Shown one piece after another: positions 37,692 to 48,989 of a stretch of DNA of 64,000 nt. The notes under the pieces were generated by a model, which saw nothing but the letters and a program-made list of their open reading frames with translations, was not told the DNA's origin and ran no database searches. The stretch is from Gelatoporia subvermispora B (taxonomy: Eukaryota > Basidiomycota > Agaricomycetes > Polyporales > Gelatoporiaceae), in contig KB445815.1 in the NCBI GenBank assembly GCA_000320605.2, forward strand, positions 106,970-170,969. The letters are read 5' to 3'. Positions within the stretch are counted from its first letter, which is position 1; each line of letters begins with the position of its first letter. Both the position numbers and the translations under genes were made by a program.

Positions 37692-38095
37692 GGCAGACTA
37701 CGGTGAGGATAGAGGAAAGTGTTCCGGGACCCTGAGCACATGATATACCGATACGTAGATGGCATCCCACGCCGAACAGGAATAAAATCCGGCAGGCGGT
37801 ACTACGTATGCTACACGGCATCGAGCTGAGGTTCGAATGTGGAGTGGAATTCCCAGAGTGATCGTTCGGACGTGTGCACCCTGGCATGTCATCTATCACA
37901 ACTACGCAGAACGCGTGACCCCTTGCTCTCGGATGTAGCGTGCGTGGCCTGGCGGTGCTGAGAAAGACGACGCGGTAGGCTGCTACTTGAGAAGGCCAGT
38001 AATTGATACCGGAGTCTCACGAGACCATGGGAAAGTCGCCTTAGGCTGTCACCTCATTGTAGTGCAGTCTGTTTCTGTGCACCTCTGCTAGATAA

Positions 38096-38200
38096 GACAT
38101 TCGAAATGTTGAGCATCATTGTAACATCAAGCGCACTATAATCGCATGATATGACATTCGAAATGTTGAGCATCGCTGTAAGCGTTCTATAATCGCATGG
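38096..38200. repeat. Two-copy direct repeat
   Basis: GACATTCGAAATGTTGAGCA occurs at about 38097 and again at about 38153. Each copy is followed by CTGTAA- or TTGTAA-like sequence and then CTATAATCGCATG. The unit is about 56 bp; the second copy carries a small deletion. Confidence 0.75.
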
Positions 38201-38248
38201 AGGTTGAACGTTCAACGTTCAAACCTGATCTCGATCCCGGGGGATCGT
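38201..38248. repeat. Two adjacent inverted repeats
   Basis: AGGTTGAACGTT and AACGTTCAAACCT (38201-38226) pair with one mismatch. They are followed at once by a GATCCCGGGGGATC-type palindrome (about 38232-38247). The pair lies directly next to the direct repeat. Confidence 0.65.
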
Positions 38249-38588
38249 AGGGAAGGTTTTTACGGTTCTGCGCCGTAGGCGTCATCGAATCGCATGTCCT
38301 CTTTGCAGATGAAGTACGCGTGAGCATGTACGAGACTTCAGCAGGAATCCCCACCTTCGCAGTGAGCATCTACCATTGAAAGAAGCCGCATCTAGAGTCC
38401 TTGCCGCCGAAGATAGTCACAGTATTGTCAAGTAGTCGCTCCTTCCGTACCTCTAGATTTGTGTCAATGAAAGCGGTTCCCGCGTCAAAACCGAGCCAGC
38501 GGTGTCATAATGGTTACATAGCGTGAAAATCAACATGGTACATTGTATAATTTGCATTCCATTCTGGGACAATTCCTTACATCTGCAA

Positions 38589-41486
38589 TCAATCCACCCC
38601 TCCCTGGTCCTGCAAGGTTTGATCTCGATTGTCATCATCCGAGGATTCGTCAGGAGCAACTCTACCTCCCCAGAATCGATTGAAAACGTTACGGAATATC
38701 CGGACTGGTAGCGGCTTAAGAAAGACCCATCGATGTCAGGTCAAGTCTGCAAGATCGAGAAATGCATTGACATACCGCAACTTCTCCGTCTTCGTCTTCA
38801 TCTTCATCATCGTCCTCCTCGTCAGCGTCTTCTTGTGCGACAATCTGAGCTTGAGGGGTAGCCGGATTCACCGGTGCGGCGTCCTGATCATCATCGTCTA
38901 CGACGTCCAACATTTCTATGTCTGGCATCTGCCCCGGCATGCCGTGCCCTTCCCCACCTCCTGCTACCTCCGCAATAAGCAGATCCTCGAGGACCTCCTC
39001 AGGCATCTGGCCTGCTATTTGCGCAAACTGCAGGATACCACCTGGGAAGCGCTGTGCAAAGGCCGGGTGTGCTTCCCAGAACGCCTGCAGAAGTTATGTC
39101 TCAGCAAAGCCCGATCACCATGAAGGAGCTTGCCGTACCTGGAGTTGTCTCCGGAAAACAGGATCGGGGATCATCCTCTCGAGCATGCGCTCTGTTGCCT
39201 TTCTGCCTAGCGGACGCACAGCGAGCGCGTCTTCTGCACCTCTGAAGAAGTCCTCATTGTACTCATTGACACGCGTTGGAGGAGGCAGTGGGTCACACGC
39301 TAAGTGCTTTGCATTCGTCACGTCACGCGGGATAAAGGAGAAAAGGCGGCGACACGATGCCTCGTTGACAATTGTATGCCGGTAGATCGAGAGCGCAAGA
39401 ACATGGTTGGCGAAGAGGGTGTCAGCCAAGATGCGCCTTGCTGGAATCGGCGAGGAAAGCGATGATAACGTTGACTCCACTGTTTGTGCAAACCAAGATG
39501 CGCGCGATGGTATCTTCCATAGTGAGAATGATCTCTGTGCGTAGATATGTGAGAGCAGGTGTACTATTGCTTCCGCTTGCGTCGACAATGTACTAGATCC
39601 TCGTTAGGTTTGGGTACAAATTACTGATGGGAGGACACTGACCTGGCATCTGTGTGTATGCGGAATACCTTATGACCTCTGACTGCACCAGTTAGAGATA
39701 TGTCGGCCTTGTCCGCTAGCAAAGGCACAGTGGAAGGGAAGGCTAGTACAGCCTCCTTGAGAGCGTTCGTGCTCTTCTCGTGCACCTTCACGAACCCGTT
39801 TAGTGAAAGCCCATCGTCTGTTCGCGAGTCTACCTACCTTGTCACCTTTTGACTCTTCTTCAATGTACAATGCTAGTGCGCGAGCGTACGACCATCCGGG
39901 CAGAGCTGTCACTTGTAGGCGATTGCGATACGACCCATCAGGCTGTGTGGCAAAGAGGTCCCACAATTTGAGTAGCCAGTCATGCATGCCTGCTTTGATG
40001 GCGAGGAAATCAAGGTGCAACAGTGCGCCATGAGGGTCGGTCCAAGGCTCAAGGGCGTACAGTAGGCGGCCGAATTCAAACGCTGTCCGTACACAACCGC
40101 GTCGTTGAAGGTCACTAACGAGTTTTCAGTGTGAGCAGTTGGAGGTTTGATGACTGTGAGGATTGAGACGTACACAAGTTGTCGATGTAGAGCGAGGAAG
40201 AACGGCCTGTTTTCCACACGATCGAAATCAAGACGGTTGTTGCCTCCCGTGAAGTTGAAAGACCCAACAAACGCACGCTCGTACGCAAACAGAGCACGGT
40301 CCACGAAGTCTGATGCTGTGCTATGCTCTATTTCGTAGGACCTGAAAACTAGGATTGCTTTATAAGAACTTGAAGGCGTACCTTCACGATGGTGATAAAC
40401 TTCAGATAATTGCAGAAGAGTATCTGCGTGATAAGGTAGTACACGTTGTAGCTGGTAGAATCCCTCCGGATCTGCGGGATGGCGTGTTAGGTGCAAGCAA
40501 ATCCTTATGCTCCGACGGCGTACCTCCTGACATAACTGTCTGCATAAAGGCCAACGTAACTCCCCGGTACTTTTTGCTGTATTCAACAGCCCAGATTTTC
40601 TCGCCTAGCAGTGTGTCCCATCCATGTCGCTCGCGCAGCTCCTCTACATCCTCTCCCAAGTACTGGCGAACGGAGAGCCCTTCTCGCATCTGTGCCGGGA
40701 ACCATGTCTGCTTCGGATCCGTCAGATGTGATCGCTGCATCGTAGCGACACGTCTGGAAGAGGATGATCCCGGTTCCGAGGACCTCGCAGCAGATATGAC
40801 CTTCGCTCCAAAAAACTTGCGCATCTCTGCTTCGCTATCGAGATGCTGCAAGGAGACAGAAAGGAGACCGGCGAGACTTTGCGATGCGCTACGAGCTGCA
40901 GGCGATGCGGCGTTCGCCGCAGCAACCTGCTGGAATTCCGGATATTTGACGGAGAGCTCAGCGAGTGCCTTGTCCACTTCGTCAACATTATCCTTTGCTT
41001 TCTGCTTTTGCTTCTTCAATGCCTTCTTTTCTTTCTTCGAAGGACCTGGAGAAGGGGCATGGCTTGCCTCCTTCACCGGCGCCGGCTGAGCCTTTGGTTG
41101 CTCGGAAGACGGTGAAGCTGGTGTGGCGAGCCCTGACACTTTCTTCTTTTTCTTCTTCTGCTGAGACTAGATTAGCTCGTGCATGTTATATGCCGTCATA
41201 AAGAGGCTCACGAGCCTTCTTTGACTTGGATGATCGGGCCACAAGTTCCTCCTCGTCCTCTTCGTCAGACTCAAACGTGTTCATGAGCTAAATGCAGAAA
41301 ATGAGTCAATCTGTTGCACACGACATTTCTGCGCATACTTACCGCTGCAAATCCTGTAGCACTGGGCTTCGCTGGGACTGCGAGTCCGACATCGCTTTCC
41401 TCTTCCGAGTTTACGTCCCGCGCCGCCTCCAGGGCCTGTAGCTCTTCTTGCTCGCGCAACTGACGCTTGTTTGGGCGTGGGGGCAT
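38589..41486 (-). CDS. RQC1: Ribosome quality control protein RQC1 / TCF25 family
   Basis: A multi-exon gene. Clear exons include 41486-41343, 41287-41212, 41166-40524, 40471-40174 and 40114-39838, with further ones to a stop at 38589. The N-terminus is basic then acidic (FESDEEDEEEL), followed by a Lys-rich region. The TCF25/Rqc1 core is well conserved: EKIWAVEYSKKYRGVTLAFM, DPEGFYQLQR, LPYHADTLLQLSEVYHHRE, DRALFAYERAF, LDFDRVENRPFFLALHRQL, RTAFEFGRLLYALEPW, DPHGALLHLDFLAIKAG. An acidic tail (DEEDDDEDEDEDGE) precedes the last exon (VRIFRNVFNRFWGG). In yeast Rqc1 acts with Ltn1, Rqc2 and Cdc48 on stalled 60S subunits. With the canonical donor at 41211, exons 2 and 3 do not join in phase; see findings. 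Confidence 0.88.
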
Positions 41487-41912
41487 CTTGATGTCGTCGA
41501 AGGTCTGCTTCTCGTGGGCTATGAGCTCTTTTATATATCAGTGCTGCGGCAAGTTAGAGATCTAGTGCACGGTCCCGAGACAGAGCAGTGGCGGACGACT
41601 TCAGGAACTGTCAGTACTGGCTGCACGTGATCATGATTACTCGAGACGTCATAGCTGCCTTTGGTGGTCTACGCATCCAAGAAACTCGTACGTTCGTTCT
41701 CAGGTCAAGTTGGGAGGCGATAGCAAGGTGTGCTCCAACGTGCACTTGTAGGTCTGTAATGTCACCACGATTATAGAGGATAGATACGGTATAGGAGCTG
41801 GCAATACAACTGAAAGTCCCTGGAGAAAGAGTCCGTGCATGATGTCTACTGAGTGCAAATTTGATACAATGTAGTGGAAGGACGCGACATAAGACTAGAT
41901 GCTGATGCTTTA
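41487..41912. other. Intergenic, RQC1 promoter and 3' flank of the phosphatase gene
   Basis: A 426 bp gap between two genes on the same strand. No gene or clear motif is visible. Confidence 0.5.
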
Positions 41913-44900
41913 CTAAATCATACCCTGGTCGAGGAAGAATTGCTGTGCAGCGTGGATTAACTCTTGTTCGTGCCTGCTCCACACGGCTTGCACTTCGACC
42001 CTGATCTGAGCTCGTTTTTCACGATTGACCTTCTTGACCGTCATCTGGAAGCCAGCAGAGATCGGTCGGTGGTCGGATATATTTGCTTCATAGCGTTTGT
42101 AGTGCAGCTGGTGCACGCGCGACGGGTCCCGGGCGCGCCACAGCACACGATCGCACCATGCGGGCACACGAGCCTTCTCCGACGTATCGTACTCGGTTGA
42201 GCGGCGGTCGTACTTATACGTCGGAGAGAACGTGAGAGGGCCCTCCATGAAGGAACGCATGCGGAACCCGCGATTGTGCTTTATCTCCTTGAGCAACTGG
42301 TCATGCACGAGGAGACTCTCGAGATCGTCAGCTTTGATGGCCGAGATGACGGCTTCACGCCGTTGGTCAATGCGGTAGTTCATGTCCCCGTTGACCTGCG
42401 AGACATATGGTTAGGAAAGAACTGCACGGTATGGCTGCAGTATCTCACATAGATAACTTCGTGATCGAGGACCATCGAGCCATTACCGCCGTTGACGTAT
42501 GCGAGTGCCTCGTCTACGGCCTCAGACTCTGGAAGGACAGTCTTGTCCTCGAGAATAGCCGCAATATCTGCATTGCGCTGGCGCACATGGTGCTGACCCG
42601 CGGCAAGATGACAGTTGATGAAGCAGACCGACGTGTCATCCACAACAAACCGGGCAACAATGCCTCCCTGAAACCACAGTAGCAGTCAGAAGATGCACTT
42701 CAGTACAAGGTATCAATCCAAATTACCTTATTGCCGTATCTGCCTCCCATGCCACGCTTGACCGTTGTGATAGCGACATGTTTCAACAAGTTGCGCTCTG
42801 CGTTCTTCACGAATATGCAGGAAAACAATCCGACAAGATTCTCCGTGTGGATGACCGTATACGGACAATCGGGCGGCATTGCCAGCCGCACAGCGAGCAC
42901 CAGGCGGTCATACCATTTCTTATACGAAGTGGTGACCTTCTGGGAGATGGCGCCATCCTGAGCTTTGTTCTTTCCACCTAGCAGCACCGTCTTCGCCGCC
43001 ATCTTGCGACTCTCGAGATCAATCAACTCCTGCAGACCAAAGGAGACGATGTCGGGAGAGTCGACGCTGGTCAATACGTCATGCAGGAAGTTGACATTCT
43101 CCTGAGCTCCGGTCATTTGATCCGGCTTTGCAGAGTCTACATTCCACGAGATGATCAACACCTTCAATTGCCGGAAGGAGCTGAACTCCGTCTCGCGCTT
43201 CAGGAGCTCTTGGTCTGGGAAAATATCATCAGCTACTGGTAAATACCTTATAAAAAGCTTACTGACCTATCCAGTCAGTGCCGAGAAGACCGTCCCAGAA
43301 TCGAAGTCTCTCATCTCTGCCGACGCTAAAAACGGTAAGCCTTCCGAGTTTTTCTATGCTCCACGTATCCACGGCAATACGCAGTACCGGAAGCTTTGTA
43401 TGTGCTTGCCAGCAATTCGACACGACCCATGGTCTTGAAACGACGTCGAAGGCCGAAATGCTGCCATTACGCCCTCCCGCCCATAACCGGTTGTTGACGC
43501 CTTCTAAACTCAATACATCCGACGTTGACACCTTCATGACCTCCTCGCATTTCGGTACACCGTCCTCGGTAATCAGCGACCATATGCTGACATACCCGCC
43601 TTCGTGGCCGAGGTAGACATGATCAGGCTGTGATGGCAATATCGTCCCCGAGGTGATCGCGCCGAGGTGTTCTGTAGGCAGGAGCGACCTGCCCGCGCTC
43701 CCAGGCTTGAATATGTCATACACCCTGACAATCGGGCCTCTCGACGTGCTCGCAGCACTGCCACCATTGTTGGGGTCGCGCGTGGACGTCCAGAGCTGTC
43801 CGCCGAGCATCTTCGCGAACTCCTGCTTGTCCGCGATCCGGACAACGCGTGGGAGCGTGGTAAGCTTCACGTCGTCCGCGCTGTCTACATCCGGTAAGAA
43901 GACGAGGACTTTGCCTGTGTCGTCTACGGTGATCATCGAGCGCCCGTGCCGGAAGATATGTGTGACAGTGTGTGAATGCGCCGAGTATTTGACGGAAGAG
44001 ACTTCGCCTGTCCTGACGTCCATTTCGATCAGGTGCCCGTCCTTCGTCCCAAGCCACAGAAAATACCCTCGGTCGGTCGCCGCGCGGGCAGGCCTGAATT
44101 CGAGGCTTGTAACTTTGAGTTCCTTCAGCCTGGTGTCCAGCCCTGAATCTTTCGTATCGATATTCCACAAGGGCGATTCTGATACGGACAGATCGTAGAT
44201 CTTCAGATGGTGATGTGTTGCAACTGCAACGCTATGCCCCGAAACGGCGACAGCGCTACTGTACGCTGGCACGTGTATATTCGACTCGGAGTACTCATGA
44301 CAGTCGATTGTGGGCGGTGCGCGAGAAGACCGCGATGTGTCCGGTAACAACTCTATCTTTCGTGCCTCCTCGTCCTCGCCAGATTCACTGGACGACCCAG
44401 ATGGCGCGCGACGCGGTGGCGGCAATCTGTCCCCCAATTGAATCGTCCGCGTTGGTGGCGGAGGGTGGTGACCAAATGCCTTCCGCTCGCTGGGCGGAGA
44501 GATGCTTGGGCTCGGGGCCTCAGCAGAAAGTCCCTGAGTATCCGCGCCGGTAGTGTTCTGGTGTCTCGGGGGAAGCCGACGTGCCTGTTCTTCGACCGGT
44601 GTTGCCGGAGATTTGCGCGCTGGGAGAGGCGGAGGGGTGAGACTCGTTGTGCTCGAGGACGGTGAAGTTACACCAGGGGCGACGGAGGACTTTTTGCGAG
44701 GTGGCGGACGAGGGGGAAGACCGAAGGGACGCGAGAGGGGTGATAACTGAGGCACAGAACCTGGGCGCTCGGTGGATTCGCCCTCGCTTTCCAGTCGACT
44801 AGAGCCACTGGAGGTGACGCTGTCACCAGAACGTTCTCTGCCATGTTGATCAGGTATGGGGGCAGGTTCCGAAGCGCTCTTATGGACACCACCTCTTCGA

Positions 44901-45971
44901 GAAGGCAGTGGTGGCGGCTCCGCAGCAACAGTTCCGTCGGAATCAGACGATTCGTAAGAACACGTATCACGTCCGGACGACCCGGAGTCCGAGGCAGAAG
45001 CTAAGCTCGAGTTTGAAGTGGAGGGGCGCGACGAGATAGCATGGTGGATAGGGTGCATCGGAAATGAATGACGTGGCTTTCGCTGAGACTCTGCAGTATC
45101 TGCAGGGGGAGGTGGATGTAATGCAATGGTGTGCGAAAGAATACGGCCCTGCGGATGTGCGGAAGGGTGTGGCGGACGAGCTGGTATGACAGGAGACGGA
45201 CTTCGCCTGCGATGAAGATTGTGATCAGATTTCCGTCAATATTGGTGCGCCGACACGACATCGCAATCAGGTAGTGCTCAGTCCTGTGGGGTTCCCAGTG
45301 GCCGTTTTCACAAAATCAGGTACACAGACCCCAACTTCGAGGCGAAACACACCACTCTAGACAGGCCCCACAGGTCTGAGAACGGGTGATTCATACACAA
45401 CTGGCCACATGCGGGGCACAACCGCACGATCATGCAAAACCGCTGCTGACACTCACCCGAACTTGTCTATTAGAGACGCGATGTCCGATGGACGTTCAAC
45501 AGAAGCGACATCAGGTCTTGTATGTGAAGGCGGCGGGGGCGGTGGTTTCCTGGAGAGCAGGTTGAGCTTCATCTGCACTTGCTCACCAGGTGTGGAGTCA
45601 GGTACGGGTGGTGGCGGGTGGATTTCAGGTACGGCCTGGAGCAAAGGGCTCACAGATGGCGGAGCAGGGGATGCCGCCCTCGATGGGCGCAAAGGTGGGG
45701 GTGGAGGTGGAGGTCTCTTTGCTGCTGCTTTGAGATCTGACGAAGATGAGGCAGCACGCAGTGTGTGTACCTCCGACTCTGGTCTGGAATCAAACCCGCC
45801 AGACAGGGCTCGCGGTCTTGGATTCGAGTCCGGAGAAAGCAAGTCATGGTTGCTGGGCTGTCTCCCGATAGAATGAGAGGTTTCATCTGCTGCCAACTTC
45901 TCAAACCGAGACCGCAAGCTGCTGACCGCAGGAGGAGGAGTCGACTCGACGTCGGGGGATGAGGAGGTCAT
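41913..45971 (-). CDS. Inositol polyphosphate 5-phosphatase with proline-rich and WD40-like N-terminus
   Basis: Five exons, 45971-45457, 45206-43267, 43214-42727, 42667-42449 and 42395-41913, total 3645 nt (1214 aa) in frame. Residues 1 to about 400 are Pro/Ser-rich and disordered, with many PPPP runs that could bind SH3 or EVH1 domains. A WD40-type propeller follows (VAVATHHHLKIYDLS, YFLWLGTKDGHLIEMDVRTG, HVYLGHEGGYVSIWS, NRLWAGGRNGSISAFDV). The C-terminal third is the 5-phosphatase: IISWNVDSAKP, LQELIDLE, GGRYGNKGG, FINCHLAAGQ, NGDMNYRI, PAWCDRVLW and NISDHRPISAGF. All catalytic blocks are present. It should remove the 5-phosphate of phosphoinositides and influence membrane traffic. The first intron is 250 bp, longer than usual. 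Confidence 0.92.
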
Positions 45972-46327
45972 AGCGGATCAGGGAGAGGCCCAGAAGCACG
46001 CGCAGTACGACCAGCGACCACGAGCTATAAGACGCGTACAAATACTTGGAACGTGCCCGAGATGAAATATGTGTGAAGCTAGAGCCAAACCTGAGAGTTG
46101 TCAACCTGAGCTCGCCGTCTCCCCCGGCGCCGAGGCCGTGACACCGTTCGCAGCTTTGTCACAAAACTGTCACTTGTGACGTTCCCGTGACAAGGCTTTC
46201 GTTTGTCACGAGCGGGAGCACCGTTTCTCTTTGAGCCAGTCTCGCCGCACTCCTCTTCGTTATCTTGCATTGGGATACTGGTATGTGCCTTCCAGAATAC
46301 CACTAAATTGATGCTCATAAACGCTAT
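45972..46327. promoter_or_regulatory. Divergent promoter region of the 5-phosphatase and PPR genes
   Basis: About 360 bp lie between the phosphatase start and the open PPR frame. The region may also hold a short 5' exon of the PPR gene. GTGAC/GTCAC words repeat near 46140-46210. Confidence 0.4.
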
Positions 46328-48421
46328 TTGGACCAGGCCAATATTCTTTCTCGTCGCCTTGCGCTCCTCAACCATGTCCGACGAGGGTCGACTTTTTCGC
46401 TGTCCCGTATAAATCAAGCACGCCGCTTAGTGGCACTACAAAATGTTCTGGGACACGTTCGGAAGATAGCAGTTGCGCTGAAACATAATACCGCCCTTGA
46501 TACGGAGCATGAAGACGTATGGTTTCCTAGTGGAGACATCTTCGAGGACCCTCTGGAAGTGAGCGCCGAGTGTCAGAGCGCTAGGATTAGAGTAGACCAT
46601 GAACAGCAAGGCACGGATAGGACCGCGGCATATCAAGATACTCTACTAGCGACCCAGGAGAGCGATGCCACAATTGAGGAGTCTGCAGTTGCTCGGGGAC
46701 TAGCAGTGGGTACGGGCAACGGAGCCATCACTGGCCAAGATACGCCTACATCTTCTGTGGACGAGGATCGGACTCAGACTTCGGCTGGAGTACCCCTCCC
46801 GGTGCGGATTCGCGACGATATCTTGGGGCTCGAGAAGCGCATCAGGGCCGGACACCTGACTGCCGCACATACGCACCTCCATTATGTGTTGTCGAAGGTC
46901 TCGAACGGGCGACACCGCTTTTCCACCTACAAGGTCGCCATATCCCTATTCCTCAGGCATGGCTACCCTGTCGACGCCGCGATGGTTTATGGCAGGATGG
47001 CAAACGATGGCTTTATCCCGCCAGTCTCTTTGCGGGTCCAGCTGCACATGGTCCACATCGCGCAAACCAACCCACGCGAAGAAGTCATAATACTCGCCCT
47101 GACTAACGCGTTCGCGCTGGAGTCTTTCGACGAGCAATGCTTGCAGGATCTCATGCGCCTAATGGCATACAGCCTCAAAGCCACCCCGGCCTTCCTCGAT
47201 CAGATTGTAGCCTTGTTCTGTGCGTCGCGCGAACCTAGGTACGAGCTCTCCAAGAAGACGACTGACCTTATGGTCCGGATCCACGTTCGCGCGGGCGAAG
47301 TAACCACCGCGAAGCGCTGGGCCGACCAGTTCCTGCAGGCTACCCTCTCGGGACGCGAAGTGGAAGCCCGACGCACAGCCATCCACCCATACACGACGCT
47401 CATGCGGGATCTGGCCAAGTACGATCCGCGGAACCGCAATGTCTACACGACGCTTGTCCGGGAGCTGAGAGCGCAAGGTGTTATCCCCGATCTTGCTATG
47501 TACAACTCCATCATTGCTGGCGAGGTCATGCGGGGGCGATTTGACCGAGCGCTGTACGTTTACAAATCGCTGGTGGCGCATCGTTCACCGGACTTGACAC
47601 CCGACGCCTATACATTTGAAAGCGTCTTCAGGGCTTTGCTGCGCATGCACAAGCCAAATATTGACTGTCAACGCAAATTTCGTCTCTGGAGAGGCATCCT
47701 TTGTCCACGCTTGGCATTCCAGCAACTGCTCCAGTGCCACGACCTCCGTACTCCTGAGGGGTCCAAGGTATCTTCCACAGTGATCACCATGTCCGTTTTG
47801 AATAAGGCCCTCAAGATGTTCATGGCCACTCACGACTACCCCGCCGCTTTCATCGTCCTAGCCACATTCCGCCAACTGGGGCTGCAGGCCAATCTCAGCA
47901 CATACCGTATCGTCATCACGACGTTGCTCTACCGCATCAAAGGTCAACTGCCCAGAGTAGAGCTCACACCACATCCGGATACCTTCTGGTGCTACCGCTT
48001 CCTCGGCCTGGGCGCCATCCGCAGGCGGTTCAAAATTCCCTTCGACGCATCGCTCTTCGATGTCGTACTCCAGTATGGCCACGAAAAGACGATCAGCCTG
48101 CGCTTCATCCCACCTGCCGACGATCCTCTGGTGCCGTCTAGCTACGCACAGGACCCGCGGCACACCGGCGCAGACCAACGTCGAGGGAAGTCGGATCACA
48201 TGCCCTCCCTGTTGATGTTCCTCAACCTGGAAGAAGTCCCGCCAGATAAGACATGGAGCACAAAGGCCCTCGAATGCATCCTCCGGCGCGCCATACTCGC
48301 CACTCGGCCCTCCATCGGGCTGTCTCCTCAAGCGGAGGTAGGCGTCGAGATTCAAGAGGCAGATCAGCAGATGCGCCCGCGGGGGTGGTCGACTCCTCGG
48401 ACGGCGTCACACTTCACCTGA
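46328..48421 (+). CDS. Pentatricopeptide repeat (PPR) protein, probably mitochondrial; start unresolved
   Basis: One open frame of 697 codons ends at the TGA at 48421. Helical-pair PPR repeats are visible in the middle, for example NVYTTLVRELRAQGVIPDLAMYNSIIAG, running into RFDRALYVYKSLV and TPDAYTFESVFRALLRM. The N-terminal part is Arg/Leu-rich and lacks acidic residues (ILSRRLALLNHVRRGSTFSLSRINQARRL), as in a mitochondrial presequence. By family such proteins bind organellar RNA and act in processing, stability or translation. No in-frame ATG precedes the repeats: the frame opens with TTG at 46328 and an in-frame TAA lies at 46304-46306. A GTATGT...ACCAG pair (about 46281-46339) could be an intron that joins an upstream exon. 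The exact 5' end is therefore open. Confidence 0.8.
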   Translation: MDQANILSRRLALLNHVRRGSTFSLSRINQARRLVALQNVLGHVRKIAVALKHNTALDTEHEDVWFPSGDIFEDPLEVSAECQSARIRVDHEQQGTDRTAAYQDTLLATQESDATIEESAVARGLAVGTGNGAITGQDTPTSSVDEDRTQTSAGVPLPVRIRDDILGLEKRIRAGHLTAAHTHLHYVLSKVSNGRHRFSTYKVAISLFLRHGYPVDAAMVYGRMANDGFIPPVSLRVQLHMVHIAQTNPREEVIILALTNAFALESFDEQCLQDLMRLMAYSLKATPAFLDQIVALFCASREPRYELSKKTTDLMVRIHVRAGEVTTAKRWADQFLQATLSGREVEARRTAIHPYTTLMRDLAKYDPRNRNVYTTLVRELRAQGVIPDLAMYNSIIAGEVMRGRFDRALYVYKSLVAHRSPDLTPDAYTFESVFRALLRMHKPNIDCQRKFRLWRGILCPRLAFQQLLQCHDLRTPEGSKVSSTVITMSVLNKALKMFMATHDYPAAFIVLATFRQLGLQANLSTYRIVITTLLYRIKGQLPRVELTPHPDTFWCYRFLGLGAIRRRFKIPFDASLFDVVLQYGHEKTISLRFIPPADDPLVPSSYAQDPRHTGADQRRGKSDHMPSLLMFLNLEEVPPDKTWSTKALECILRRAILATRPSIGLSPQAEVGVEIQEADQQMRPRGWSTPRTASHFT

Positions 48422-48989
48422 AGCCTGCACGTTGCTGGGCCAGCTGGACGTGCCTCACCTGCATCATGCACGCACCTGCTGGCAAGCGCACCGCTCGCTA
48501 AGACTTCAGGAACGAGTACGCTGCAGGTCCTGCTCCATCTGTATAGCCTGTCTTAGATGCATATCGGACGAACAACGGGATGGTTTGATTCTTCGAAAAA
48601 GAGTTCCCTCCGGTTGCGACAGGCGACGTACAGCGCGAGGTTGGAGTCACAGATATAGCTCAATTAATGGCTGACGACACTAGGCAGATCCGTCCTTCTG
48701 CCGGAGGGTATTACCGAAGCGGTCATGCTACACTAAAAAAGTATTGTGATCATAATTGTATATGTGCTATGTGGTGGTCCCTCTAGTCTGTGTACTGTAT
48801 GGAGTATTATGTGTACATGGCCCTCACTGAGGCGCACGGTGCATCTTGGAATGTAATAATGGATACCCGTAATACTGGATACTGGAAACCGAAAAGAATG
48901 TTGATCAGCAGGAAACAGTGCGGCGGTGAACCGTGAAAGTCAGTCACCTAGAAATGTGATTAACATAAGACGTCGCATTCCCGACCGGT
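48422..48989. other. Convergent intergenic region between the PPR and SAMHD1-like genes
   Basis: No gene recognised in these 568 bp. Confidence 0.5.

Larger units (their letters stand above)
37692..38588. other. Intergenic region with short repeats
   Basis: No gene recognised. It holds the P450 copy 4 promoter, a tandem repeat and two inverted repeats, all listed separately. Confidence 0.5.

Noticed and set aside
40360..40400. 33 bp GT-AG segment inside RQC1 as an intron
   Set aside because: Too short for a fungal intron and open in frame; more likely coding.
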